64,000 nucleotides of DNA, from the NCBI GenBank assembly GCA_023376005.1, contig CM042179.1, positions 14,259,472 to 14,323,471 of the forward strand. Reading direction: 5' to 3'. Shown piece by piece: positions 9,075 through 19,226 of the stretch. Origin of the DNA: Doryteuthis pealeii. Lineage: Eukaryota > Mollusca > Cephalopoda > Myopsida > Loliginidae. Numbering within the stretch: the stretch's first letter is position 1; each line of letters opens with the position of its first letter. The notes under the pieces were generated by a model, which saw only the letters and a program-made list of their open reading frames with translations, did no database searches and was not told where the DNA came from. Both the position numbers and the translations under genes were made by a program.

Positions 9075-9339
9075 ATCAACTCCTCAGCACGAGTAGGATG
9101 TGATACAAGGTCAATTCTTTAAGCGGGTTTTAACAGAATTGAAATCAGTTTTCGTTTTCCTAGAGTGGTTAAAGAGCCAGTCTGGCCTACTATTTTACCC
9201 ATAGCCTGAGGGATAATAGTTGGATTCATATCTTTAACAAGGTATTAGCGCCATGTGAAAGGCAAATAGCCTCGTCCATGACTTGAAGTCATCTTGTCGT
9301 GTCCATTTCCTATGACGGTAGCCATTGCACCACGCGCCT

Positions 9340-9342
<3 letters not shown>
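9075..9342 (-). mobile_element. SINE family B (tRNA-headed, ~268 bp)
   Basis: The reverse strand runs from a GCGTGGTGCAATGGCTACCG head through CACATGGCGCTAATACC, ATGGGTAAAATAGTAGGCCA, CTAGGAAAACGAAAACTG, to CCTTGTATCACATCCTACTC and a tail at (TA)n. Full length, with (TA)n on both flanks. Confidence 0.85.

Positions 9343-9401
<59 letters not shown>
9343..9401. repeat. (TA)n microsatellite
   Basis: About 29 TA units between a SINE B head and family D. Confidence 0.97.
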
Positions 9402-9405
<4 letters not shown>

Positions 9406-9785
9406 GTACGTAAATAAACACTGTATTCATTTGATATGGCTTTTAGCCGACAATTTTGGAGGATATGTGCTTAATTGAAGTCATACCTAATTTTTGAAAT
9501 TTAATTAGTTAATAATTAATAAATTTAGGCGGGCATATATGTTCAAATGTAAGGCTAAACAGATCGAGAAAATGTCAATCCCTGAATGTACATTTCGACC
9601 TTGCTGATGAGACCTAATAGGTCGAAATGTATATTCAGGGACTGACATTTTCTCGATCTGTTTAGTCTTACATTTGAACATATATGCCCGCCTAAATTCA
9701 TTAATTATTAACTAATTAATTTTCAAAAATTAGGTATGACTTCAATTAAGCACATATCCTCAAAAAAAAAATATATATATATATA
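9402..9785. mobile_element. family D palindromic copy with hammerhead at its centre
   Basis: Left arm ~9452-9600 and right arm ~9612-9765 are near-perfect inverted repeats of the family D body. The hammerhead at the centre lies in the right arm orientation, so only one complete core exists. A short (TA)n follows at 9771-9785. Confidence 0.8.
9599..9640 (+). ncRNA. hammerhead ribozyme, minimal type I (family D, copy 2)
   Basis: CCTTG (9599-9603), CTGATGA (9604-9610), stem II GACCT/AGGTC with loop AAT, GAAA (9624-9627), U-A around GTAT, cleavage triplet ATT, partner CAGGG (9636-9640). Stem I has five pairs including one U-G. It differs from copy 1 in both stem I and stem II while keeping pairing. 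Confidence 0.85.
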
Positions 9786-9959
9786 CTTGGGCGGTAACAT
9801 ACACATATACGTACGTATGTTTTATAGACAAACACACACACACACATATATATATACAATTATATTGTATATAATGATATTCGATTATATAATTAAGAAA
9901 TATGTTTTGGAAAAGTTGTTGATAATAATAATGATTACCCAAGAAATCTTAATATCGTT

Positions 9960-10180
9960 TTCCAAAAATGTACGACCGTTTTTAATTATGATTTGCAACG
10001 TCGTCTGGTTTAAAATGAGGCCGTTCAAAGATTAAATGCAAAAATGTAAATCCTGATTAGCAGAGGTTGCTTATCCACTGAATTCTTATTTCTTGTGAGT
10101 GTCGTCACGTCAACTAAATAATGGACCATTCCGTTTTTTATAAAGAAAGAAAGGGAGCAAAAAGGATTGCTACTAAAAAA
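9960..10180 (-). repeat. dispersed repeat J, reverse copy
   Basis: The reverse strand shares AACGGAATGGTCCATTATTT, the GACGACAC block, AGAAATAAGAATTC and ATTTACATTTTTGCATTTAA with the forward copy at 45770-46020. Confidence 0.65.
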
Positions 10181-10955
10181 ATCGCTGGAATAGGTATGTT
10201 GAATGACAAGGGGACTATTTTAAATAAGATATTTTGGCTTGATAAATACAACTTCAGTCTTGATACTTTTTGAACACCGACCGTAAATTTTTGTATATAA
10301 ACTAATATATGTACGATAGGAAATTTCTATATCTATTTCATTTTTTTTTTCTTTCTGTGTGATGTTAAATTCCTATTTTTTCTTTTCTTTTCTTTTCTTT
10401 ACTCTCCTTTTCTTTTCTCCTTTTCCTTTTGTCTCCCCTTTCCCTGGTTTTTACCTCCTTTTCTTCTCTCTCCTTTTCTCCCATTCTATCCTCACCGCTG
10501 TCAAAACCGTTTGCTTCACCATCCTTCAAGTAGTCATTGTGCTCGCAATTTCTATCCATCTGGAAGATTTTCCATTAACCCCTTGCCGTTTTCAATACGG
10601 TGCCGTCATGAAAAAGTTCGGACGTGGAGAAAAAAAACATTTAAAACAGTGTTTCAAATTATTGGTCAGGTTGTTTAATTGTCATGTGATTTTCAAGTGC
10701 CCCACGAAATTATCTGGGTCATGGATGACTGTGTGCTGCAGACCTTGAGGAAGAAATGACCACGAAAGCAGAAACAAGGAGAAATTGGATGAATAAACTA
10801 AAGATGGTGGGATTATATTAACAACATTTCGCTTTTGCTTTTGTTGATTTAATTGTCGATGACTTTGCTATTGTATTTATTGTATTTATTGTTTCTGATT
10901 ACGGTACTGTATTTATGATTATACTGTAAAAATTGACAAAAATGTGTTAGAGGGT
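10181..10955. other. unassigned, pyrimidine-rich part
   Basis: 10370-10500 is T/C-rich and generates a spurious 129-residue ORF with a Phe/Pro/Leu-rich N-terminus. No splice-bounded or domain-bearing ORF seen. Confidence 0.4.
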
Positions 10956-10994
10956 TTAGGGAATTAAGTTAAAGGGGAAAAAGTAACCATGCAT

Positions 10995-11315
10995 GAATGA
11001 GGAGGAGTGATGTGCTGGAGAAGGAGGAAGGAGGGGGAGAGGAAGAAAAAGGATGAAGATAGATAAGAAGAAGAGATAAGAAGATGAGGGAGATATGGAG
11101 ATACAAGGAAGATACGAAGGAGAATAAGGGAAGAAGAGTGAGAAGGAGAAGAAGGTAACACGAAGAAGATACGATGAAGAAGAAGGAAATAAGGAGAAGG
11201 AGAAGAAGGAAAAAAGAAGGTGAAGGATATATGAAGAAGGAGAAGGAGAAGGAAGTAAGGAGAAGGAAATAAGGAGAAGAAGGAAAGAAGACACGGAAAA
11301 GGTGCTTTAGTAATT
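10995..11315. repeat. GA-rich purine tract (GAAGAA/GGAGAA)n
   Basis: Almost pure purine on the + strand for ~300 bp, with imperfect AAGGAGAAG repeats. Such polypurine tracts can form triplex DNA. ORFs on the reverse strand are Ser/Leu/Phe low complexity. Confidence 0.9.
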
Positions 11316-11324
11316 AGGAGGTCA

Positions 11325-11325
<1 letters not shown>

Positions 11326-11367
<42 letters not shown>
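11326..11367. repeat. (TA)n microsatellite
   Basis: About 20 TA units. Confidence 0.95.
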
Positions 11368-11369
<2 letters not shown>

Positions 11370-11514
11370 TGTACATAATCAGAGAATGATTATCAGAATC
11401 ATCTTGCTGCACATTATGACAACAGCGAGCTCGTTCCAAACTAGGTGCCCTAAACTGGTGGTATTGTACTCCAAAAAGCTAAGATCATTGAGTAACAATC
11501 AATTAATCTCGCTA

Positions 11515-11517
<3 letters not shown>

Positions 11518-11556
<39 letters not shown>

Positions 11557-11563
11557 TATATAA
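11518..11563. repeat. (TA)n microsatellite
   Basis: TA run ending in an ATTATATATAA variation. Confidence 0.95.
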
Positions 11564-11638
11564 TCTCAGTATTTAACTACCTCGTAGTTCTGTTAGTTCT
11601 GTCTCTCCGTACATTATATCATCAAAAGGAACATTAGA

Positions 11639-11693
11639 ATCGTCTCTTTGCCTCTAAAGAAGATTGGAATTAATTTAGAGGCAAAGAGACGAT
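11639..11693. repeat. perfect 20-bp hairpin
   Basis: Arms 11639-11658 and 11674-11693 are exact reverse complements with a 15-nt loop. The arm contains CTCTTTGCCTCTAAA. Confidence 0.9.
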
Positions 11694-11762
11694 AAGATAC
11701 AAGAATGTCAACAGTATGAAAGAAAATAGAACAGGTTAAGATAGAAATCGAATATTTCAAAA

Positions 11763-11763
11763 T

Positions 11764-11815
<52 letters not shown>

Positions 11816-11816
11816 A
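11763..11816. repeat. (TA)n microsatellite
   Basis: TA run with short ATTATA breaks next to a family A SINE tail. Confidence 0.93.
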
Positions 11817-11820
11817 AATT

Positions 11821-12050
11821 CGTCGGGGTGGCTTAAAGTCGGTATCAGCCAATCAGCGAAGGAGTCTATCTTTTTTTCATTTGCGCTAGACCAAGGAGGG
11901 GATTTTAGCGTTTGAGGTGGAGTGTCACACCTACCATCAGCTCCTTACTTTACCGCACAGATCCCTGTGTTACTCATACGCTGAGTTGGTGAGGGCCGGT
12001 AACGAACTAGGAACCTTGTGGTTTCTAGCCGAACGCTCTACCGACTGTGT
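11821..12050 (-). mobile_element. SINE family A
   Basis: Reverse complement of the family: tail GGGGTGGCTTAAAGTCGGTA at the left, GCTAGAAACCACAAGGTTCC near the right, head truncated at the A box. Confidence 0.85.
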
Positions 12051-12189
12051 AGACGGTGCTCTAAAATACGAGTTTTATTATTTAAAGAAATGTTATCAGC
12101 ATAAGGTTAGATGGAAGAAAACGTACAAAATATTTTTTTAAAGAAAGAAGGAATTAAATAAGAAAGGAAAACGTTGAAGTAAAGAATAT

Positions 12190-12575
12190 ATTAGTATTAT
12201 CTGCGTTATTTGGACTATTGTTCGCATCTTCATTGTTATCTGTACAGCGTTTCGGCCGATGTGCCCTCCGGCATTCTTCAGGTATTTCTTGTCGGACTCG
12301 GGAAACTTCTTTTCGGACTCGGGAACCTTCTTGTCGTAATCGGGAGCCATCACGAAACTTTGAACCTAACCCTTTATTCAATCCACGGGGGCATCCTGTT
12401 CTCATTCCGCTAACCATAGCTGGGGTAGAGGCGTTAAGCTGTGCTAATTATTATTAAGGTTCCCGAGTCTGACAAGAAATACCTGAAGAAGGCCGGAAGG
12501 CACATTGTCTGAAACGTTGTACAGATAACAATAAAGATGAGAATAGTCCGAATAACACAGATAATACTAATCATC
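12190..12575. mobile_element. fold-back element E, copy 1
   Basis: Left arm ~12190-12325 and right arm ~12460-12570 are inverted repeats. The right arm reads ACCTGAAGAAGGCCGG, GAAACGTTGTACAG, TAACAATAAAGATGAG, AATAGTCCGAATAACAC. The centre has a 21-bp-period repeat of TTCTTTTCGGACTCGGGAAC type. Confidence 0.8.
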
Positions 12576-12860
12576 AAGCCCATCTCAAACATTCAGAGAA
12601 ATAAAGAAAATATAATCATTGATCGAAAAAATAAATGAAAGAATGAAATGTACCCAACCCCTCCAATTATAGTCGACAAAAATATATAATAAAATTTTTC
12701 GGGCGTTACAGAAACATAAAACTCCTAATTGTTACATCACCCGCACCATTCATCTACAAAAAAGGAGATGGAATTAAGAGGACAAGTGTTTGCTCACAGT
12801 CGCCATAATCCCGAGTCAGGTGCCATGTGCTTGAACCTGGTATGAATTACGTTGTGGTGG
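12576..12860. other. unassigned
   Basis: Follows the family E tail (CATCTCAAACATTCAGAGAA). Nothing else recognised. Confidence 0.35.
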
Positions 12861-12869
12861 TGGTAGTGT

Positions 12870-12920
12870 TAGAAAAAAAGAAGAAGAAGAAGAAGAAGAA
12901 GAAGAAGAAGAAGAAGGGGG
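12870..12920. repeat. (AAG)n microsatellite
   Basis: About 15 AAG units, followed by an imperfect (ATGATA)n stretch at 12955-12990. Confidence 0.95.
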
Positions 12921-12990
12921 AGGAGAAGCAGGAGAGGAAGAAACAGAAGCAATTCATGATAATGATAATGATAATGTTGATGGTGATAAT

Positions 12991-13990
12991 GGTGTATAAA
13001 AGAAAGTGTGGTGGGTGGGAAAAGAAATGAAGTGGAAGGAAATTTGAAAACAAAGTTTGCCATGAATTGGTTCAGGGAATAAAATGTTAAAGCAGAGACA
13101 AGTTAAGGAATAAAGTTATGGAAAGAGAAAGGAGGGAAAAAATAAAGGGAGAGGGGAGTTGTCATTGATAGTGGTGGGGGTGAGAGGAGGCAGGAGAACG
13201 GGAATTGGAAAGAACAGACATGGAAAAAAGGGGATAACAAAAGATATGTTGTTAGCGGGGTTGTTGATGGCCATAAATTCGCTAATGCTGGCGCTACAAC
13301 CTGGGGTGATAACTCTTGACTTTGCTGGTTAAATAGCGTAAAATTCAATTCTTTTGATTCGAGGAGTTGAGGAAGAAAAGGAAGTGAGGACTGGTTTGGA
13401 TTTCAGGATCGTCCTTGCGGTGTTGTTGGTGGTACCAGTTCCGTTACTGGTGGTGGTGTCAATTAAATTGACCGGAGATTGGAGACATTGATTCCTTCAT
13501 GGAAATAGAAAGGCAGTGAAGGTGTTGAAAATCCAAGTGATGGGGAAAATGGAACAATAGTAGGGCCAATTTAGGGGGAGAAAAGGGAGTTTAAAGCAAT
13601 TAAAGCATTAATTGGATAGAAGAATTGTTAACTACTTGGCAGGGACTCGACCTATTAACACACCATTTTCCTGTATCGCAACTGGATGGATGATTTTATT
13701 AAGTACCTCTGGTCATTATTCTCTGAATGATTCGGGGGTCGGGGCTATTATTGTTGATCAGATGAAGACGTGATTTTTTTTATAACAAACTCTGATTTCA
13801 TACAAAGAGAAAAAGCTTATAAACATGAAACATATCCTTAGGCGCTTAACATCTATTGTTATCACTTATAATGAATTGATATCTGCCCACAGCAAAGGAG
13901 AAAGTTATGGAACGTATCTAGATTAAAGACACTCATTAAAGCGAATTATAAACACAAATAGGGACAAACATATAGATAATTAAAAAGAAT
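12991..13990. other. unassigned, purine-leaning
   Basis: About 1 kb without a recognised repeat. Locally G-rich (13140-13260). Its ORFs are short and lack domain character. Confidence 0.4.
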
Positions 13991-14011
13991 CTTTGATGAG
14001 AAGAACCGTGA

Positions 14012-14012
<1 letters not shown>

Positions 14013-14048
<36 letters not shown>

Positions 14049-14072
14049 ATATATATATATATATATATATTA
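14013..14072. repeat. (CA)n-(TA)n compound microsatellite
   Basis: (CA)15 then TA runs. Confidence 0.95.
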
Positions 14073-14240
14073 TATGTATACATGTTTATTTATTCATATA
14101 TATATATATATACATATTTATTTATTTGTATATGTACATATTTATTTATTTATATACATATTTATTTATATATATGCATATTTATTTATATGTATACACA
14201 TTTTATTATTAATATATATGTATACATATAAATATATATA

Positions 14241-14326
<86 letters not shown>

Positions 14327-14373
14327 CGGAAAATAAGTAATTTAGGGAAATAGTTATATAAATACATATTATA

Positions 14374-14410
<37 letters not shown>
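14073..14410. repeat. TATTTATTTATA/(TA)n low-complexity block
   Basis: Imperfect ATATTTATTTATAT repeats, then a TA run of about 40 units (14243-14323) and another at 14369-14410. Confidence 0.95.
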
Positions 14411-14414
<4 letters not shown>

Positions 14415-14576
14415 AACCTCTCCGCTCAAGCAGGATGCAACGCTATATCAATCTAATCTGCCATGCTATTTACCCATAGCTGAAGGGGGAGTTGAAAGAT
14501 TAGCTTTCCCAAGGGTATTAGTGCTATGTGAAATGCTATTTCATACGACTCTGTAACCATTACACCACGAACCCCT

Positions 14577-14577
<1 letters not shown>
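14411..14577 (-). mobile_element. SINE family B, internally deleted
   Basis: Tail ACCAACCTCTCCGCTCAAGC, middle TATTTACCCATAGCTGAAGG and head ACCATTACACCACGAACCCC are present. About 100 bp of the middle is missing. (TA)n on both sides. Confidence 0.75.
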
Positions 14578-14628
<51 letters not shown>

Positions 14629-14650
14629 TATACTATACTATACTATACTA
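14578..14650. repeat. (TA)n then (TATAC)n
   Basis: TA run, then five TATAC units at 14625-14650. Confidence 0.95.
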
Positions 14651-14821
14651 AAAATAAATGATTTCATCTTTTTACTCTCATAAATACATAATTACTTATA
14701 TATACACATATATACATATTTATTCATTATATATATATATATATTTATATATACATACATATCTATTTATATTTATATATGCATACATATATATATATAC
14801 ATATTTATTTATATTTAGATA
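14651..14821. repeat. TA/ATTT low-complexity
   Basis: Imperfect CATATATACATATTTATT repeats. Confidence 0.85.
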
Positions 14822-15108
14822 TTATATACATCTTCAGGTATTTTTGTCGGATTCGGGAACTTCTCGGACTCGGAACTTCTTTTCGAACTCGGGAACTTTC
14901 TTGTCGTATTCGGGAACCATCACGGGAGCATCGAATACGACAAGAAGTTCGAAAAGAAGGTTCCCGAGTCCTACAAGAAATACCTGAAGAAGGCCGGGGT
15001 ATATCGCCGAAACGTTGTACAAATAACAATAAGATGGGGACAATAGTCCGAATAACGTTAATAATACTAATCTTCAAGCCTCATCTCAAACATTCAGAGA
15101 AATAACAT
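14822..15108 (+). mobile_element. fold-back element E, copy 2
   Basis: Inverted pair around ~14930. The right half reads CGACAAGAAGTTCGAAAAGA, CTACAAGAAATACCTGAAGA, CGCCGAAACGTTGTAC, ACAATAGTCCGAATAACG and the tail CATCTCAAACATTCAGAG, as in copy 1. Confidence 0.8.
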
Positions 15109-15111
15109 ACA

Positions 15112-15119
<8 letters not shown>

Positions 15120-15187
<68 letters not shown>
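15120..15187. repeat. (TA)n microsatellite
   Basis: TA run with one phase break near 15156. Confidence 0.95.
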
Positions 15188-15189
<2 letters not shown>

Positions 15190-15217
15190 ATTCATTTACA
15201 TATTCATTTACATAAAT

Positions 15218-15336
15218 CTGCGCGACAGTTGGGGTGATGTCGTTGGGTGTAGCAATCCACCTCAGCAAAAAACAACCTCTCCTAATCTAGCGCTAGCGAA
15301 AAGCAGATTTACTCCTCGTTACCAAGCTGATAATCT
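15218..15336 (+). mobile_element. SINE family A, 3' fragment
   Basis: CCACCTCAGCAAAAAACAAC, ATCTAGCGCTAGCGAAAAGC and a degraded CTGATAATC end. Confidence 0.6.
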
Positions 15337-15344
15337 TACTTACT

Positions 15345-15369
15345 TATATATATATATATATATATATAT

Positions 15370-15434
<65 letters not shown>
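15345..15434. repeat. (TA)n-(GA)n compound microsatellite
   Basis: TA 15345-15371, GA 15372-15434. Confidence 0.97.
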
Positions 15435-15437
<3 letters not shown>

Positions 15438-15533
15438 ACATATATATTTATATATCGTATCCAATTGCCGCTTTAACTTTTCCGTTGCAGTGCCATCATT
15501 ACATAATCCAAGAGAGCTCAATATATTAAAACA

Positions 15534-15606
15534 TGTTTCGTATTACTGTCTCTATCTTAACGTAAAAATAGTTTTTCCGTTAAGATAGAGACAGTAATAC
15601 GAAACA
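15534..15606. repeat. perfect 29-bp hairpin
   Basis: Arms 15534-15562 and 15578-15606 are exact reverse complements with a 15-nt loop. The arm starts TGTTTCGTATTACTGTCTC. Confidence 0.92.
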
Positions 15607-15909
15607 TTGGTAATCTCAGAATTAGAGAAAGTTTATTAATAGCCAAATTAGGTCCTAGTATAAACAATAGATTAGAGCTAAACACCGAATACATAATTAA
15701 TTAAAATACACGTTCCTCAAAGTATATAGTACACAGTATGTACATTTCCTTATACATATATCAAATGAATAATACATAAATATATAAATGGATGAAAATA
15801 ATAAAATTGAAATTGAATGAACGGCTAAATGACTTTGAGCGTGGCGTTTAAAAAAAAAGAACAACACGAGACGCGTGTTTATAACATAAAAAAAAATAAC
15901 GACCCAAAA

Positions 15910-15936
15910 ACAAAAAAAAAAAAAAAAAAAAAAAAA
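15910..15936. repeat. poly(A) tract
   Basis: Nearly pure A run of about 27 nt. Confidence 0.9.
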
Positions 15937-15956
15937 CGCGTCCATTTCCGAAAATC

Positions 15957-15995
15957 GTCTCTGAAGATAAAGTTTTACTTTGAAATCGATAAGAC
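15957..15995 (+). ncRNA. hammerhead-like motif (low confidence)
   Basis: GTCT (15957-15960), CTGAAGA, one extra T, stem AAAGT/ACTTT, GAAA (15982-15985), TCGA, TA, then AGAC (15992-15995), which pairs with GTCT. The extra base at the start of stem II and the very short stem III weaken it. A related sequence lies on the reverse strand near 36182-36226. Confidence 0.4.
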
Positions 15996-16100
15996 AAAAA
16001 ATAAACATCTTTTTGTTTTTATTTTTTACTTGCATTGTAATTGCTTTCAAATTAATATATTATAACATACTTAACAATGCTTCAAGCAAATTACCAATTA

Positions 16101-16101
<1 letters not shown>

Positions 16102-16138
<37 letters not shown>
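16102..16138. repeat. (TA)n microsatellite
   Basis: About 18 TA units. Confidence 0.95.
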
Positions 16139-16141
<3 letters not shown>

Positions 16142-16164
16142 AAGATTAGAGGGAGAAATGTAGA

Positions 16165-16252
16165 CACAGGAACAAACTCAGACAAGTGTATGTAGGAGAT
16201 ATATTTCGCCGAACGTTGAGCTCGGCTTCATCAGTCGTTTATTTGTTCCTCT
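16165..16252 (-). ncRNA. hammerhead-like motif, degenerate
   Basis: Reverse strand: GGAACAAA, CTGATGA, stem GCCGA/TCGGC, GAAA, a long spacer, GTC, then TTTGTTCC, which pairs with the first segment. Core boxes and outer pairing are present, but the pairs next to the core do not form. Possibly a decayed hammerhead with a long stem III. Confidence 0.4.
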
Positions 16253-16315
16253 GTCCACAATTCTCCCTCAATTCTTTTCTACATTCTGTCGGATTTACTC
16301 CAATACTCCTTCCTC

Positions 16316-16977
<662 letters not shown>

Positions 16978-17011
<34 letters not shown>

Positions 17012-17030
17012 TATTATTATTATTATTATT
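16978..17030. repeat. (ATT)n microsatellite
   Basis: TTA/ATT run with one ACT interruption, joined to the 3' end of an R4/Dong-like LINE. Confidence 0.95.
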
Positions 17031-17637
17031 CACTCATTTTGAGTTTTCACATCAGCGTTAGCTGATGGTCTTTCACTGGAGTCTGGTGACAGCAAGTTTC
17101 CTCAGGTCTCCATGACTCTTCAGAGTATTCTGGCAGATTGCAGCAGTGCAGTGTTTTGAATGGTTTCAATTCTTCCTCTGATTTCCAAACTTTCCAAACC
17201 CTTTTCCAATACTTTTCGGACCGTTCCAAGTGCACCAACTATAAGTGCACCAACTTGGTATAACTTTCACTTTCATATTCCATAACTTTTTCAGTTCTCT
17301 GGCAAGGTCCAGATATTTGTCCATTTTTTTCATTTTCCTTTAGCTTTACCCTGTGATCTGCTGGCACGGCAAAATCCACCAGTTAACAAGTTCTTCCTTT
17401 TTGTTTATCAACACTAGGTCTGGTCTTCTTGCTGGGATAAGATGATCCGTTTTTATTTCAAAGTCCCAGAGAATTTTATGTGTTTCGTTCTCAAGAACAG
17501 ATTCTGGTTTATGCATATACCATTTTGTTGTATTGTCAAAATTAAATTTTTTGCATAATTCCCAGTGGATCACCTTCCCAACCCAGTCGTGTCCAGTTTT
17601 GTATTCTCGTTGTGCTAGTTTGCTACATTCACAGAGT
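17031..17637 (-). pseudogene. R4/Dong-like LINE, 3' fragment with endonuclease region
   Basis: Reverse-strand ORF pieces in two frames cover the end of a restriction-like-endonuclease LINE protein. Visible: VIHWELCKKFNFDNTTKW-type sequence, IKTDHLIPARRPDLVLINKK (RPD of the endonuclease), then a frameshift, then the C-terminal EELKPFKTLHCCNLPE-type tail. The 3'UTR stem-loop is at 17051-17068. 5'-truncated at ~17637. Confidence 0.8.
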
Positions 17638-18035
17638 AATCATTTCTTCACTTCTTTTGAGTTTTTCACACCAGCCTAAGCTGGTAGTATTTCCTAGGAA
17701 TCTGAATGACTGCAAATCTCTTAATGTCTCTAGGCCTCTTTTGAGTATTCTAGCTGAACTGGATGGTCTCAATTCTTTCTCTGATTTTCAGTTCCTCTAG
17801 TATGTTTTCAAAACTTTTGGGGGCTTTCCAAATCCACCAACTAGAATTGGTATCACTTTCACCCTCATATTCTTCAGTGTTTTTTTTTTTTTTTTTTTTT
17901 TTCTTTTTCAATTCTCTTGCCAGGTCCAAGTATTTGTCTATCTTTTCATTTTCTTTTATCTTCACCTGTTATCTGCTGAGACTGCAAAATCTACCAGTTG
18001 ACAAGTTCTCTTTTTATTAATTGGGATAAGATGAT
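17638..18035 (-). pseudogene. R4/Dong-like LINE, second divergent 3' fragment
   Basis: Tandem to the previous copy. The reverse strand retains KENEKIDKYLDLARELKKK (17885-17965 region) and a degraded C-terminus, interrupted by a poly(T) run at 17880-17902. The 3' stem-loop is CCAGC/GCTGG, a covarying version. Confidence 0.7.
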
Positions 18036-18119
18036 TTGTGAAAAAACGACTAAAAATGTCGCACGAATTCGGCTCCACGTCACAAAGTGAAAATACCACA
18101 ACCGCAACTAAAAATATAG

Positions 18120-18180
18120 ATTTTCCCTTTTCTCTTTCTTTCTTTCTTTCTGTCTTTCTTTCTTTCATTCCTCCTTGCTT
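18120..18180. repeat. (CTTT)n-like pyrimidine tract
   Basis: Imperfect TTTC repeats. Confidence 0.85.
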
Positions 18181-18300
18181 TCTTTCTTATTATAATTATA
18201 TTTTCTTTCTGATGCATAACATGTGTTTTTTTCTTGCCTTTATTTTCTCATAATCAAAACAGCATGGTCCATTATTTATCTGATTTGACGACAGGGCGTA
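18181..18300 (+). repeat. dispersed repeat J, copy
   Basis: TTCTTTCTGATGCATAACAT, GGTCCATTATTTATCTGATT, GACGACAGGGCGTAAC. Duplicated at 18630-18760 and related to 45770. Confidence 0.65.
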
Positions 18301-18329
18301 ACATTCGAACACATGCTTCATGACTTACA

Positions 18330-18386
18330 AGGAGGTCTCTCCCTCCCTCTCCCTCCCTCCCCTCTCTCTCTCTCCTCTCTCTTCTC

Positions 18387-18417
<31 letters not shown>

Positions 18418-18630
18418 TCTCTCACTCACTTTCTATCTCACCTCTCACTCCCTTTTCTTTTTTCCTTCCATTGAAACAGACTATACGTAATTGTTTCGCG
18501 TAATTTCTCTGTCTCTCTCTGTCTCTCTATCTCTCTGTCTCTCTCTCTTCTCTCTCGTCTATTTATCTATCTATATTTCCTTTCACTCTCTATCTCTCTA
18601 TCTATCTCTCTATCTATCTATCTCCTTTCT
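18330..18630. repeat. CT-rich low-complexity tract
   Basis: Imperfect CTCTCT/CTCC and (CTAT)n repeats. Confidence 0.92.
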
Positions 18631-18760
18631 CTTTGTTCCGATTTTATTATATTTCCTTTCTTATGTGTAACATGTTTTTTTCTTCCTTGTCTTTCCTCAC
18701 AATCAAAGCGCTTCATTATTTATTTGTGGTGACGACAGGGCGTGACACACAGAGGTACAA
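18631..18760 (+). repeat. dispersed repeat J, second copy
   Basis: TTCCTTTCTTATGTGTAACA through GACGACAGGGCGTGAC, about 450 bp after the first copy and separated from it by the CT tract. Confidence 0.65.
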
Positions 18761-19126
18761 GAATATTAATATAAAAGCGTTTCGCTGCAGCGTTTCGGTT
18801 TGTTTAACAAACCTTTGTCGGGGCCTTCGTCTGTTTAAAGAAAAAGAAATTATTAGTGAACAAAAGTCTGCGAGCCTCTGATTTTTGTATGTGGCTGCTT
18901 TTTTATGACCAAATATGTGGAAAAAAAAACACAATTTAAAACGTCGAATAACGTTGGCGCCCCAATTTAAACTTTTATATGTTCTCATGGTCACGAAGCT
19001 AAACTTCATGTTTCCCACTCTCCCCAGTCCTTGAGTTATTTTTTCTTCACCCTATGGTCTGCAAATACAGCCACACCCACGATCTTTCAGTTCTTAACAA
19101 ATTTTGTCGATTTCTCGGAATTTTTT
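18761..19126. other. unassigned
   Basis: GTTTGTTTAACAAAC (18798-18812) is a perfect palindrome next to GCAGCGTTTCGG. Otherwise nothing recognised. Confidence 0.35.
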
Positions 19127-19226
19127 ATATGAGGCTTGATAATTAGTATTATTGGATTATTCGGACTATTGTCCTCGTCATCATGAAGATGAGGACAATA
19201 GTCCGAATAATCCAAATAATACTAAA
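19127..19226. mobile_element. fold-back element E, short copy 5
   Basis: Arms 19145-19177 and 19191-19224 are inverted copies of the AATAGTCCGAATAATCC segment. The conserved GAGGCTTGATAATTAGTATT end precedes them. Confidence 0.75.

Noticed and set aside
10359..10748. 129-residue Phe/Pro-rich ORF
   Set aside because: The first half comes from a pyrimidine tract. No domain, splice sites or conservation visible.
18785..18840. Hammerhead on the reverse strand (GACGAAGG...CGAAACGC)
   Set aside because: The CTGANGA box is not present and the stems do not close.
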